DNA of 64,000 nucleotides from Taenia hydatigena (Eukaryota > Platyhelminthes > Cestoda > Cyclophyllidea > Taeniidae): contig JADWOT020000001.1 in NCBI GenBank assembly GCA_036345935.2, positions 35,280,876 to 35,344,875 of the forward strand, given 5' to 3'. Each line of letters begins with the position of its first letter. The stretch's first letter is position 1. The notes beneath the pieces were generated by a model. It saw nothing but the letters and a program-made list of their open reading frames with translations, was not told the DNA's origin and searched no databases. Position numbers and translations under genes: made by a program. Below are positions 31,691 through 43,767 of the stretch, piece by piece.

Positions 31691-31699
31691 AAGGCAACA

Positions 31700-33420
31700 G
31701 CACATGCCCACGCAAATGCAAATGCGAAAGTTGCATTCGGTAGGGTATCAGTGTAATCATTCTCACCTATTATCAGACAATATCATCGGCAACACTACCA
31801 GTGCAATAACTGCAACCATCACTGACACTACTTCGCAGTTAACTTGGCGCAAACTATCTCTAAAAACCCTTCTAGTCCATAATCGGGTGTCTCCCTTCAA
31901 AGCACTTCTCACAAAACGGCATGCCCTTCCAAAATGCCTTGTTTTGCAATATGCGAATGTTTGACACGACCAAATCTAAGCAATCGAAGAGGTGGTTTTC
32001 ATCTCCAACCACAATCAATACCAACACAATTGATATTGAAGTGAAGCAGTTGACATTTGGCACTGCGCATCAATTGTAAGAATGAAGAAACGTGGCAGGT
32101 GAATTGCAGCGCACGAATTCTTTGGACGCGTACCTTTGGGAAAAGTGGGGCTTCACATTGGTTTGATCAACGTTATCCGGCGGAAGAGGCCCGAGTAAGA
32201 ATAAGCATGAATTGATTAAAAGTGGGCTGCGGCCTGACTGGTTAAAGGAGCTAAGAGTTAGGAATAAAACTTTTGGAAGGGTAAGTGGTTCCAATGCAGG
32301 ACATGACCGAAGAAAACCGACCTAGTGAAAATTCTATAATCCCCAGCGTATCCTCACCATTCCCTAAGCGATTTCGCAAATCAGCAAGAAGGGATTCGTA
32401 TTGAGTTTACTTGAATAGTAGACAGCCGAGGCACACACACAGGGTTGCATCTGTACGGAGCCCCAGAATAATGCATAATCATAGAATGCAAGGGTTATAA
32501 TCTTCTACAACCTCCTTTGTTGTTTCGTGATTACCACGTTTATCTATTGTATTTGCAGTATCGCTTACTGAGAGTGGCAAAAGGAAATGACCAGAATAAA
32601 AGTAGAAACTCTTATAAAAGCTGACCAGATGAGATAGATGGGCAATTCAGCAAGAAAGTGAGTAATGGCATTCACACGCGACTATCAGCTCCTGTATTGA
32701 GGTGTCCATCGGACTGTATTGACGATGGCCACGATTTATGATTGTTGCTGTAACTAAGCTTAAGCATAGCGGCAAAGATGGTTTGGTGATGAATAAACCT
32801 GTGACATGGCTTCCAGCTCTCATTAAATCAAGTGGTAGAAAGTTGAGTGACATGCAAAATACTTTGCTGTGCGGCATCATCTGGTTTTCACTTTCGCAGC
32901 GAGAAGCGTTTGGCAAACATGTTTTTACCATGGAACTGCCGTCATCTGCTTTCTGATTCAGCATAACCATCATCGATCTGTCGTCTTCATTACAGCGCCA
33001 ACGTAGAGTGCTTGCTGCATTGGTGAAAGGACTATGTGAAGCAAGGGAAGGGAGGAGGTCAAAGCACCTGTTTACGTGCTGTAAATTTCACCCTGCCATG
33101 TAAACATCACGGCACTTTATGAGTTGACACGTAACAGTCAACCAACAGTGAGCGCCATGTTCTAAGCGACTCCGATGGCTATCAATGGAGTGAATCCCAT
33201 GCTTTGACTTTTGTCACGTAGAACAGACGATGGCCGAAAGATGAGTGATAGGGTGAATGGTCCAAATTTACCTCTTGTTCTAATCTGAGGGGCTCGCAAC
33301 CATAAGCATACACTTATTGAGTCTCTCAGCAGCACACGGCATTAGGCTAGAGAAATCTTAAATCAATTTGAGTACGGGAAGGAGATAAGGTGGGGCGAAT
33401 GAGAAGTGAGTGAAGGTGGA
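31700..33420. other. No supported gene
   Basis: A minus-strand frame at 32647-32973 (108 codons, with LPLDLMRAGSHVTGLFITKPSL) is the longest. It has no second copy, no motif and no splice support. Nothing else found. Confidence 0.3.
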
Positions 33421-33544
33421 GAGGGTGGATGATTAGATAGGAGGCTGCGGCATCACCGTTCGCCATATTTGTCTATTCTCAACGCGCAGATATACTATGT
33501 GTAGCAGCCAAAGACTTTCTGCCTGAGTTCTTACAGTGGGCATA

Positions 33545-33661
33545 CTTTGAATCGTAGTTTAGCAGTGCCCTAGTAGACGTAACTGACCTCACAGTGCCAC
33601 CGCTATCTTCCAAGGCGATTGTAACCACCACTGGGGTTGTGCGCCTCGGCACCAACACAGG
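33545..33661 (+). pseudogene. Exon related to P1 exon 2, with conserved donor (P3)
   Basis: The frame VDVTDLTVPPLSSKAIV to RLGTNT aligns with P1's VDRDTTSYAISSL to CLGTDP. Both end in the same codon phase at a GTGAGTCTCA donor. Similarity extends a short way into the intron. The part of exon 2 that follows the membrane helices is missing upstream, so this is an exon relic or an isolated exon. Confidence 0.4.
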
Positions 33662-33789
33662 TGAGTCTCAATGTCTTTATTTACCCCTCCTCTTCAAAAT
33701 TCGCCCCGTAGGTGCTGAATAGGAGCCTTTACACCTAGTAATTGCACGCGAAGGTGCTTATCTGCGTGGAGGGCTAAGTTAGAACTCTC

Positions 33790-34140
33790 AGTGACCTCCT
33801 CCCTACTGGCAGCCCCAAAACGCCAATGATGCCTCAGTAGGCATGGACAACTGCTGTTTACTCCCCACGCCAAAACTCTCGAGCACTACGTGAAGAGATT
33901 TAGTTCTGATTATGACAGCGATTAACAGAATGAAATGCAACATTGGATAGACACTGCAGACATAGTTGAATGCATCGACGGTTGAGAAGCAGAGCCAAAT
34001 AGAAAGATCTCAGTAAACTGTGCCTGCTAGAACGGCAAAACATCTGCATGAGAAGGTTTCTTTTGGAGCTGTTTGGATCGTTCCCTGAAATGGATTTAAC
34101 ATGGAATGCTAGTTGGCAAGAGGTCGGTGGGACTGTCATT
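33790..34140 (-). repeat. Dispersed repeat D8, copy 1
   Basis: It shares 'gccaatgatgcct' and 'ggcatggac', then 'gttgagaagc.aagccaaat' with 40140-40420 (same orientation), and inverted with 37850-38000. A minus-strand frame with LNRRCIQLCLQCLSNVAF here resembles TRRCNQLCIKCLSNTAF at 37870-37920. Confidence 0.6.
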
Positions 34141-35204
34141 GTAGCTCCTAACTATTCCGTCCCCGCCAAATAAACCTTTATATTAGCACAAGAGAAACCT
34201 TGTTTTTTTTTGTCTGTTGGGCGGATTACCATGCCAAAGCATAAAATAAATTCTACCAAGACTTCACCTCAATCCTAATAAGGTTTTGACTCATGTTACG
34301 TAGAACAGACATCACTCCGTCTAAGGCAGCCTTTTTCTCAAACGCCAGTGCCCTCCTTTGTTCCTCATGTATCATTCTCTTTCTCCTTACCCCATATTAT
34401 AATTGCATGATTCAAAAAGGGATTATGCCACATCGTGCACTTTTTCTTACTTCTTTTGTACTTGTGGAGTAACAATGATGTGTCGACACACGGCTGCTGA
34501 TATTGCAACAGCCTCACTCTTCGTGGAAGCCACCTCTCAGTTAATGGGGATCGAGACCGTTCACAAGTGATGTCTGCAATCATGGTGTGTCTCCTTCCTT
34601 CTTTGCATCCCTTGGTGATCTCTTCACTTCACTAGTGATGTCTGCACAACTAGCCTACTTGGACAGGCAGGTGTGTGCTACCCGACACCCGATTTCGATC
34701 CTCCTGAGTTGTGTCCGCCGCCAACTTTTCCTTTGTAATGTAGCAGAGATTCGACATTCGTCTATTGTCTACTTGGTTGCAGAACAAATTGCTACCTTAA
34801 GAAGCTTTGGAACCCGATCAACTTCGTCCCTAGAAGCATCTAATGATTTTTTACCTTCTCATATCGATGCGTACATTTCTTGCATAAGTAATATCACCAG
34901 AGGTGTCCTTTCAACCCAAGCGAGTTCTCGTAATCTTCGCAGTCTCAGGGATGCTTACGTGTCGACCTGATAAAGTGGCTGCATATCCGTCTCCACTAAT
35001 GATGCTGCTGGTCAGTCTGGCTGTAGAGTTCGGCAGTGTTGCAGCAGTGCCAATTGCAATTGAGTTTGTTGAGTTAATAGCAGCATCAAATGGCCGATTT
35101 TCTGATTTTCTGCTAAATTTCAAAAACCTTCTCGCCTAGCTTTGAATACTGATTGGTTAGGCATACATAATTCATTTATGCGTTTGGTACGCTTGGACGA
35201 TTGA

Positions 35205-35365
35205 TGACAGATGAGGCAGCCACATCCTCGCAAGTTTTATGTTTCGGTGACTTAACGAAAACACTGCCAGGGGCTGAAATAGTCTGCACTGCCTTCTTCA
35301 GCACCTACCTAGTCTTGCCACCGGTGAATTGCTGCAGAAATGCAGTCCGCCTTGTGACATAGTGA
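35205..35365 (+). pseudogene. P-family exon copy
   Basis: The frame SSQVLCFGDLTKTLPGAEIVCTAFFSTYLVL aligns with the copies at 21110 and 19447, then PVNCCRNAVRLVT and a stop. It is open across the helix but lacks exon 2. Confidence 0.35.
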
Positions 35366-35642
35366 CAGTATATGTGCCTGTCAATTTGCATTAGCTTTGA
35401 TACTGTTTCCTCCTTGTGCTGCTTGGATGCTCGTGCTCTTTACCCCCTACCACCTTTCACTTCGGCATAGTGGTATGACTCAACAAAGTTCTGGTCACAT
35501 CAAGTGCTAATTTTCATTGCCTATTCAGGAAGCACATCTCGACTCAATTTCCAGTGGTGGTGCCGACGTACTACAGAGGATGTTGACACAAAAATGCAAC
35601 CGCATGCTATTGGTCAGTTGGATGGTCATTTAGTCAGTTGAT

Positions 35643-35670
35643 GGGCTAGTCAGTCAGTCAGTCAGTCAAT
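35643..35670 (+). repeat. (CAGT)n short tandem repeat
   Basis: About five GTCA/CAGT units lie within a longer CAGT-rich stretch (35620-35672). Confidence 0.8.
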
Positions 35671-36419
35671 AACTTAAAAAGTTGCTTCATTTCTCAGTTG
35701 ATTGCCTGCGCTTTTGTCTGGTTGACTGAAAGCATCTTGAGAGCGTGACAAGTTTACTGGATAGGCAAAAGGGGTGGATGGTGCGCCACCAGTGAAGCTG
35801 TGAGCATCCAGCCATCTAACAAGACAATAATTATTGGAATGCTACTGCGTCCTTCTTTGCATTCCATCAGATGGCAGCAAGAGAATACCACAAAACCAAG
35901 TTTTGTGAATGAGTCCACTCATCAATCATCAGACCTGCTTACAATTACCTATCAGCCAAGGCAGATGTGCCGCAGATGCAGTGCATCCTGGCCATTTCTC
36001 TACTATGGTGGGCTACTTCACCCAAACTGACTTGACATGGCCAAACCATTTGCTTGATCAACTTACTAATGCAGCTTTTCCTTTGCACAATAATTTGTTA
36101 ACGTCACCTAAGACGCAATCTGATAAGTCGGTTATGTCTAGTGGGTTTGTTCAGTTCCCAACAAATTACCACCCAGTCAGAGAGCTGGATCGGAACTTGA
36201 ACATCAACTATTTAAACAATCTCGACAAGTGACCTATCTATTGGGGCGACTATTTGTTCCCACCATCAAAGGGACAAATGTTATACGGTGCATCGTGAGG
36301 CGAGAACATCAAACTAAGCATTTAAACGCCACAACGTCTCCTCTTACAACACTGATTCTTAATGGCATTAATCCGGAGATAATGTTGAACTCAAGAATTG
36401 CAACTCTACGCACTTAATT

Positions 36420-37840
36420 TCGTGAAACAGGTTCTACGCATGAGAATGTTTAAAATCTGTGCAAACGGTTTCGCAGGCCTTTGATGTTGCGGTAGCCATA
36501 AGCAAAGAAACATCGTTGGCGTCTCTGGCTAAGAGAAGTGCAAAATTAAGTGTTTCCACTACAAGGGTAGTAGCGATTGTGGACACTGGGGGAAAGGTCG
36601 CATCCCTGTCTGGATTGGAATCGTCACAAAAGAGGCGCCGACTTGCGTCGCTGTTGCGACTGCTGCATTGTCGTTGCCGCAGTGATTGGAATCGCTGCTG
36701 CAAGGAGGACCTCTGGAGCTGCCCAAGCAGGGCTGTGGGATGGCTTGATGGTTAGCTAGCAGGCTGCTTGGGAATCTAACAAACCCAACACACTCAGGCA
36801 CTAGGTCACCCCACTCACTGCAACACTCCCTCGCGTAGACGTCATAAAAAGCACCTCTTTGGATAGGACGTCGATGCGTGGAACCGCAACAACTTCGCCT
36901 TCCTTCCTTACTGTTGCCACCGTAGACAATGATAGATGTTGATGACTTTTTAATTTGCCTGTGATGACGTAGTGGCAGCGCCTACCACCATCATCCATCT
37001 TGAGAGAGTGACTATTTTAAAGTTCTAAGTTTGTATAAAGTGCGAATTCGTCCTCAAAGCTGCTCACCGATGCCTTTATGCTCATCGCATTGGGCGTAAC
37101 AGAAAATCATTCTTCCTAATTTATCTTAATGAATAAGGCCTCACAAGCCCTAATCTCGCCAATCTAAAATGTCCCGCTGTCTACCAATCCACAAAAACAC
37201 AAATTTCTAGCATAACAAACCAGTACGTAAAGTGCTGTCCTCTGGCATCAATTAATTCGTTCCTTTTTATTGCAAGCACCATTAAAAAAGGAGAACCGAA
37301 AGATAGCACACTTCGAGAAAGTGGAAGCCAGAAGTAGGTAATGTCAAATCGCTCCACTACCACTTCTGTCCTCAGTCATGCAGCCTCGGCGTAATTATTG
37401 TGGTTGCTTCGGGAGGACAAAGTTCCATTACAAAAACGCAAGATAAATGATATTAACAATTCACCTCCTTCTCTTCAAAGATTTGACTAATGTTAAGCGT
37501 AAAAGACGAAAGCAGCCTGATGACTGCGTCCTCTTTGTTCCTACCTCACAGCATGAGCCAAATCTCCACGAGAAATGGGGAAATGCTCTACATTATTTTG
37601 CGCTTTGGTATGGAAATTTGTCTAAGGAGCAAAACAGGATTGGCGTCTGTACCGTGCTAACTTGGCATTCCATTGGTTTGGAAAGTAGTAATAAGAAACC
37701 GAAATGGCAAAATCACTGACCTCTTTCCGACTGGCGATCCATACCGGCTCCACCCAAACACCTTTAAAATCTTTCTGTCACGCAGAGCATTTTTTGTTTA
37801 TGCAGACACAGTTTACAAAGAATTCTTTCTTTTTAATCCT
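36420..37840. other. No firm gene; possible membrane-segment frame at 36577-36759
   Basis: The frame at 36577 has RRCCDCCIVVAAVIGIAAARR, a Cys cluster followed by a helix. It resembles in outline the minus-strand frame at 20356-20625. The overlapping minus frame (36434-36703) cannot be excluded. The rest is featureless. Confidence 0.25.
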
Positions 37841-37849
37841 ATCACGGCA

Positions 37850-38000
37850 TCCATTGGCTTCCTTTTTACACGTCGATGCAATCAGCTCTGTATTAAGTGC
37901 CTATCCAACACTGCATTTGCATCCTAGTTATCGCTGTCTCAATGAGAACCAAACTCCTTTACGTAATGTTAGAAATTCTTGAGGGTAGCGCAGCACAGAT
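37850..38000 (+). repeat. Dispersed repeat D8, inverted copy
   Basis: It is the reverse complement of parts of 33900-34010 and 40190-40345. The frame with RRCNQLCIKCLSNTAF reads on the + strand here. Confidence 0.55.
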
Positions 38001-38069
38001 CAGAGTAGCGGGACGAGAAAAAAAGTTGTCTATGCCAAATCAGATATCAGTGGCATTTCTGACTTTAAA

Positions 38070-39880
38070 ATTTGTCAAGTCGGACATTACTATCAGGATG
38101 ATTGCAAAGCCGATGGTCAGAGGTGATCCTCTAGCAACGAACACCAGTATAAGTTCGCGCCTCCATTCGAATCGTCGTCAAGGAATAGTGCTGGAGGTTT
38201 CACTGCTGTGTAACTGTCACTGCAGAGTTGCTGTGCATATTTGCTTGACTAAGTAGTCCTCACTGTTAGGTGAGAGGCGTTCGACGAACACGCTTCTTGC
38301 TACGGAACCGACGTCATCATCTTCCGTCGAGAGAGTATAGCACTCTCTGAATCAGCATGACCCTCATCACACTGACCCGTTCATTACATCACCAATGAAA
38401 AGTGTTCAGTACCTGTTTTCATCCCACTCGTCGAAAAAAGATAAAAGCCAAGGAGGGGAAGAACAGCGATGTGTCTGTGACGCCTTGTATTGGATCGCTT
38501 GGAAAAGGGGCCTAAATGAAGGACCACAATGTAGCTGCTCAAGCAAGCCCATTTGCCTGATAAGCTAATAGAATGACTAGCAGGCACAGAAAGACGCCAC
38601 GCAGAAGAATTCGCTGGTCTACATTGTCATTGGGTCACTGCAACGTCAAAAGTGCCATGTGGTTGATTTATCGACCGTTGCAACGAAGAAGACATGACGC
38701 TATAGCAGAGAAAGTACCAACGTCTGACAACCCTAGCGAACCTACTGATGGGTACCATACGCCTATGCTAGCTTCAAGCATCACTTCGTTGAGCAATGCA
38801 TCACCTCTTGCTGCAGGATGAACTACATGGCCAAATATCCGCTCTGCTTCTCTCCTGCCCTGAGACGCATGCCTGGGTGACCATAATGGGAGTGTCAGTG
38901 CCTGCAATACCAAAGCAAGTACAGTCGACTTGTACAGGAGGGCAAAGAGGATTCGCTAACCACACATCGTGGCAATTAATTAGACAATTCACTTCCTCTT
39001 CTCCTAGGCTCTGGTATCCGCGCTGTCTGAAGGACATTGTGCAGTAGTCAAGACACTGGCTGACGCTAATGGGGTTCTGTCTGTGGGAAATCTGAACCCC
39101 CCAGCCGATGGGTCTATCTTGCCAAGAACACTGGAAACACACGCATTAGTTGTGCAAAACGGAAACGCGAAAAAAAATGGCACTGCAGCTTTGCATTTCA
39201 TGCAAATTGATAGCACTATGTCATGCTGCAACGTTTGTGCTGATGCTGCGTAAGAGAGCTGTTGAAAGGTCCTTCAATTGTTGCAGAGAAGCCTGGAGGC
39301 CAATTCGACATAAGCTTGTAGAGGAGACAGGGAAAAGGGAATAACAAGTCTAGTTAACTAAGTGTCACACCTACTCACAACTGTTTTTACATTAAGAGGA
39401 GAAACATTGATCATCTCAATTTTAGCCATCTAGAGTCAGTCGCAAAAATTGCACTTCCTGTCAATCAAATGTGTGTCAGTGACAGTAGACGAAAGAGAAG
39501 GCTAAATCGACCCTTACACTTTGTAGAAGATGGTAGAAATTATTTAAATAAGCATGAGAAGGAAACGGTAAGTAGTTAGGAGCCAAAATCATCAACTGCT
39601 CTTTTTCTCCTTAACTCATAGCACGTTGATCATTCAAATAGAGCTTAATGCAACACACCCAATAGTCGTTTTGTCGGAGCCACGGCCATCCCATCAGGTG
39701 GATGGTCTGCCAGTCATCGAGTGATGCGGCATCACCTGGATGGAAGCGTAAACGATTAATCTTGATATTCTCACAAATGCCTGCAGGCTCGTTGAGAGAG
39801 AGTAGGGTGCGTTTGTCCTGAGAAGTTCAAAGCCACTCGGTACACTGATTGCAATGTTTTTAGGGCTGACTCAGACTGAT
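38070..39880 (+). repeat. Duplication block D2'
   Basis: It aligns with 23270-25330 in the same orientation. It starts about 70 bp before the R2 tag region and ends near 'gtacactgattgcaatgttt'. It lacks part of the segment around 25130-25220. Confidence 0.85.
38801..39130 (-). CDS. Cys-rich WSC-like extracellular exon, open
   Basis: A possible acceptor (TGTTTCCAG) lies just above 39130. The frame then runs 110 codons. The central part, ISVSQCLDYC, then GYQSLGEEEVNCLINC, matches the C-x3-C...GY..LG...C-x3-C outline of WSC domains, which bind carbohydrate in extracellular proteins. It goes on with VWLANPLCPPVQVDCTCFGIAG, adding Cys. Three copies exist; only this one is free of stops. No donor was found at the lower end. 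The domain call rests on pattern only. Confidence 0.35.
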   Translation of the reverse strand, partial: CSWQDRPIGWGVQISHRQNPISVSQCLDYCTMSFRQRGYQSLGEEEVNCLINCHDVWLANPLCPPVQVDCTCFGIAGTDTPIMVTQACVSGQERSRADIWPCSSSCSKR

Positions 39881-40139
39881 CCCTATAAGATAATTGAACT
39901 GGCAGTGAAGGATAAGCGAAGCCGTTTGAATCCATTGGCTCACTGGGAAGCGCTGTGTTTTACCAAGCTCAATGCACATTGATGCTGATAACCATCATTG
40001 GGGATTTCTTTGGGATAACGAAACAGTGCTATTTTAACAATAGATCGTTTACTCAAATTTAAAGGCTTTAAGCCAGTAAACGAGGTTGGCGGATTCCTTT
40101 AAACTACCCGTTAAGGACTAGGACTCTTCACAGGCAGGC

Positions 40140-40420
40140 TACCATTTATAAACAGACGAGGTGCTTATCTGGCAATCCAGAAATGCCAATGATGCCTGGG
40201 TAGGTATGGACGACTGCTGTTTTCTTCCAACCTCGGTAACTCTCAACCACTAAGTGAAGGAAATTGGTCCTTATTGTGACAGTGATAAGCAGAATGCAAA
40301 TGCGAAGTTGTATAGACACTGCAGGCAGTTGATGTGTCGATGGTTGAGAAGCGAAGCCAAATGGACATGAAGCCTTACTAGCCTGCTCATCAATTAGTCG
40401 GTTTGTTCGTTTGCTTGCAT
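40140..40420 (-). repeat. Dispersed repeat D8, copy 2
   Basis: It shares sequence with 33790-34140 ('atgcctgggtaggtatgga', 'tggttgagaagcgaagccaa'). A minus-strand frame runs through it but is unlike those in the other copies beyond a short motif. Confidence 0.6.
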
Positions 40421-40424
40421 GGGA

Positions 40425-41100
40425 AGACGAACGTGTGGGCGGCTCGTGACTGAAGTAGCTAGACTGTGAGAAGCAGGGCGCAACAAGAATGGGAATTCTT
40501 CGCTGAGCTTGGTGCGCCTCATGTGGCACACATAGCGCCTCCCCTTTATAAAAAAGGAAAAAGAGTGGAGAGAGTAGCGAACTCATCACTCAGACATTCC
40601 TCTCTTTAAGAAGTCTAGCTGCCACCATCATTCTCCACCTACCCACTCACTCTCCCAATCTTTGATGCACTAACAAGTCTCTATTATTTTATTCCTCTAC
40701 ATAGTTGCTCAATCGTTTCAAATTAAAACCCATGCTCCCAGCTACCATCTGAGCACTCATGGCGCTTACATTTAAAGCACCCATGCTACTCATCCTTACC
40801 TCTCTAAAGTGCTCGTTAGCATTCATGCTCCTACCCGTCCAGCTGCTCAACCATCTCGTTAGCCGACTATTATGAATAAGAGGAGGATAGGAGCAGCAAC
40901 ACACAGCAGTAGACTCTCCTATGAGGCTAACACAGGCAACCAATTTTCTAGCGCCTGTTTTGCCTACATGCGAAGAAGTATAAGCACACTTTAGTGGTGA
41001 GCAGGCGCCTTCTCACGCAGCGGGATGTGCACGGCTTTCCCATGTACTCCACTAGGCAGACATTAGAAGTAGGTTCTTTATGAATGTCAAAAAAGCGCAG
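40425..41100. other. No recognisable gene
   Basis: No repeat match or supported frame was noticed, apart from short fragments of CACTCA-rich sequence at 40630-40660. Confidence 0.4.
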
Positions 41101-41204
41101 CAGTGAAACGCTACTATTTTAGGATCACTAGACCTGTGGTGGGATATTCTGGAAAAGGGGGAGAAGGAGAAATGCAACTCACAAGACCCCCTTTAATATC
41201 CATT

Positions 41205-41429
41205 TCAAGCAGTGACAAAGGCACCCATAACAACGGCAACGCTGCAAGCAGTAAGGTAACAAAATGTGAGGTCACAGATGGAATCGTTGAGAACGCAGTC
41301 ATCCAAGTGTTCCATCAGCCAGTTCGACTCTGCCTCCGTCTTTGAGACTGTTGTTAGACGGACACGCTGACAGGCTTTGCATGGAAAGCCCACTCCTTGA
41401 CTGCTACCACTGTTGGTCACTGCTTTCAC
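41205..41429 (-). CDS. Cys-patterned exon, possibly saposin-like
   Basis: Just after an acceptor (CTGCTAG), the frame reads KAVTNSGSSQG, then CKACQ, 24 residues to a Cys, six more to the next and four to another, and ends in a hydrophobic tail (SVAVVMGAFV). C-x2-C...C spacing of this kind occurs in saposin-type helical domains. Only one half would be present, and the resemblance could be chance. The tail could instead be a membrane anchor. Confidence 0.2.
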   Translation of the reverse strand: MKAVTNSGSSQGVGFPCKACQRVRLTTVSKTEAESNWLMEHLDDCVLNDSICDLTFCYLTACSVAVVMGAFVTA

Positions 41430-41434
41430 CTAGC

Positions 41435-42740
41435 AGATACGATTAAAGCAAATCAAGTTCTAAGGACTACAACCAAATACCTCTCACGACTCATTGCTGT
41501 GACTCTTGAGATAAATAGAAGGATGTCATCTCACATTTGATTACAAGGGTAACGGAAGGTATTTAGTAGAGTAGAAGAGAGAAGCGCCATCGATTCGATA
41601 AACGAGGAATGAAAAGGCATATCACAAATAAATGCCGCTAGTACAAGTAGTTCATCAAGAATGAACCAATAAGTGGCAAAAATATTGCAAACTATTTATT
41701 TTCTGACTCAAGACAGATTGATTTTAACTCAAAAGCTAGTATGGGGACCAACGCAAAAAAATCACTTATCACAGGTGCCACAAACGAAGCTCAAAGCATA
41801 TAAACAATTAAATTTCATCTCATTTAATTACGTATTTGAGTGCAGGAGTCTTTATGATTGCCTAAAAGATGATCTTTATTGTAGGAGCATGAGGTATCGC
41901 TAATTCCGCCTCAACTGGCGGTCCTCCTCTTACAACCGCTTTTAGTGTTTTCAGAAGCAACCCAGAATTCTTTTAGGCAAAAGCAAAAAAAAATTAGGAT
42001 GGAAGGAAGTGTGACGCTGGCCCTTAATTGTTCTCAAATTTATTCGAAGACCAGTAGAAACAGAAACATCTTTGCAAATCAGCAAGTAGCATTAGCTACT
42101 TAAATGACCCGTTAGTAGCATGTGCTATCAACAATTCGAACAGTGCGCTTCCAGATACAGGTTTAAATAATGTATATAAAATTTAACAGCCTATCAGAAA
42201 GCAGAAAACATAAAGCTGCTGCCGAAAAACGCTTAGCACATCCTCCTCGCAGAATCGAAATCCACGGGCAGCACGCAGAGCAAAAAGGTCTAACCACCAT
42301 CCACATTGTGTGCGTCCATCCACAGGAGAAGTTGGGTCTAACTAATTAGCCACATTCAACTTTTGTAAGAGTGGATCAAAAACCAAAAAAAAACGAAATC
42401 TCGTACTGCACCTGCGCCGAATAAGTCGGTTCTACCAGCACTGACCTTGGATCTTTCGTTACAGTGGAGCTAAATACTCACATCAGTGCCGATTCTTAGG
42501 TACACCGCATCCTTATTCAAAGACGCCTTTGTCTTCTCTGCGTTCATCTTGCCTTTCTTATGAGCATCCAGCCCGTTCGTGTTTGTTGCTGCCTCTAGTG
42601 ATATCGGCAGGCAAAATTGTCTCCATTTATTATTTGCATTAGATATGTTGAGCATAGGTTGTTGAACCCAAAGTGCAACGAGGAATACAATCGGGTAGGA
42701 TGCTTAAATGGACCAACGGACAAGATAGCAAGTTGGAGTA
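41435..42740. other. No recognisable gene
   Basis: A-rich runs at 41750-41765, 41985 and 42385. No supported frame or repeat match. Confidence 0.4.
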
Positions 42741-42771
42741 GTTAAGGAAAGAGAGTGTGGTAGCTAAATAA

Positions 42772-42990
42772 CTAGTATAGCTGGACGCACAACTCGATGG
42801 GTGGAAGAGGAAGAGGCCAGATGAAAGGATGATGCACGAGTAGCATGTGAATGGAATGATTGATGGCCAGTTGAAAGAATGTCCACGTAAATGCCAAGAT
42901 AAGCCGGCCATAGAACGCATACTTCGCAAATGATTGGAATGTTTGGTGAGTGCATAAATGCAGTTGAGATGGCTGAGTGCAGATGCTCAA
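42772..42990 (-). CDS. Possible family Y membrane exon
   Basis: The minus frame holds FAKYAFYGRLILAFTWTFFQL and HMLLVHHPFIWPL, two hydrophobic segments. G-x-L/Y...W-T-x-x-x-L matches the family Y pattern loosely. Two other minus frames overlap it, so the choice of frame is unsure. Confidence 0.2.
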   Translation of the reverse strand: MSICTQPSQLHLCTHQTFQSFAKYAFYGRLILAFTWTFFQLAINHSIHMLLVHHPFIWPLPLPPIELCVQLY

Positions 42991-43204
42991 CTTCGCTCTG
43001 GAGCAGATCTAGTCCCCACAAAAGTTGAATGTGGCCAATTAGCTAGACCTCAATTCTCCTGTGGATGGACGTACACAATATGGATGTCGGTCAGACCGTT
43101 CTGCTTTGCGTAGTGTCAGCGACCTTTAACATGGCGAGGAGTTTATTTGGTGGGTAGCAGCTATCCATGGTTGATTTTCTGGCATGCTGCAATAGGTCCG
43201 GTGT

Positions 43205-43710
43205 TCATCCCATTCGACTTGACCATCGCTTTCTGAGACCGAGTAGCTTAAGTATAGGTGGGCTGCATTCTCCATTACTAGTTGCATGAGTAACGAGGTA
43301 GCTTGATGAAGATGAAGTACGTATGAAAAGGCTCGGTGTTGTCAATTCTTCGTCTTTGTCTTTATGACAGGTGCTGCTGCGAGGAGGCAGGGACGCATAC
43401 ACACGCACCGCTCCCCTGGTCCATAACGTCCAGATCAACCACCCTACTACATAGTCCACTAACAGATGCGGATTACAATCCGCTTCCTCACGTAGGCACA
43501 TTCGCTATGCTTATACGCTGGACCAAGTAGTTCTCAATGTTTGACGAGAAGCGTTCGACGAATACGCTTCTTCATATAGAACTGTCGTCATTTTCGCCTT
43601 CAAGGAAGAAAAGGACTCGCTCCGCTTGCTCTCAAGGTATCGTTTTGAGGAAAGGAAAGTCGAGGATGTCACACTGCTCGACGATTTGTTAAAGGACGGG
43701 AGTGAGCATA
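43205..43710 (+). repeat. R2 copy with clean hairpin tag
   Basis: The tag at 43525-43570 contains GAAGCGT and ACGCTTC arms around a 9-nt loop (43548-43570), a perfect 7-bp stem. Upstream, 43255-43330 matches the 'VMEN' part of 26580-26650 and downstream matches R2 sequence. Confidence 0.6.
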
Positions 43711-43767
43711 GGACCACAATCTAGCTACTCCACTTGCAAGTATCGCAAGCCTTGCTGCCCATCTAGG

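Larger units (their letters stand above)
34805..35815 (+). repeat. Duplication block D9', rearranged
   Basis: It contains D9 sequence (see 20600-22700) with a piece of D1 (34958-35070, matching 20336-20440) set between, i.e. in altered order. It includes the CAGT run at 35643-35670. Confidence 0.7.

Noticed and set aside
35900..36000. Hammerhead ribozyme (CTGATGA-like strings near R2 and elsewhere)
   Set aside because: The matching GAAA box and helix arms are not present at proper spacing.
36434..36703. Minus-strand 89-codon frame
   Set aside because: It overlaps a plus frame of equal merit; neither has a clear second copy.
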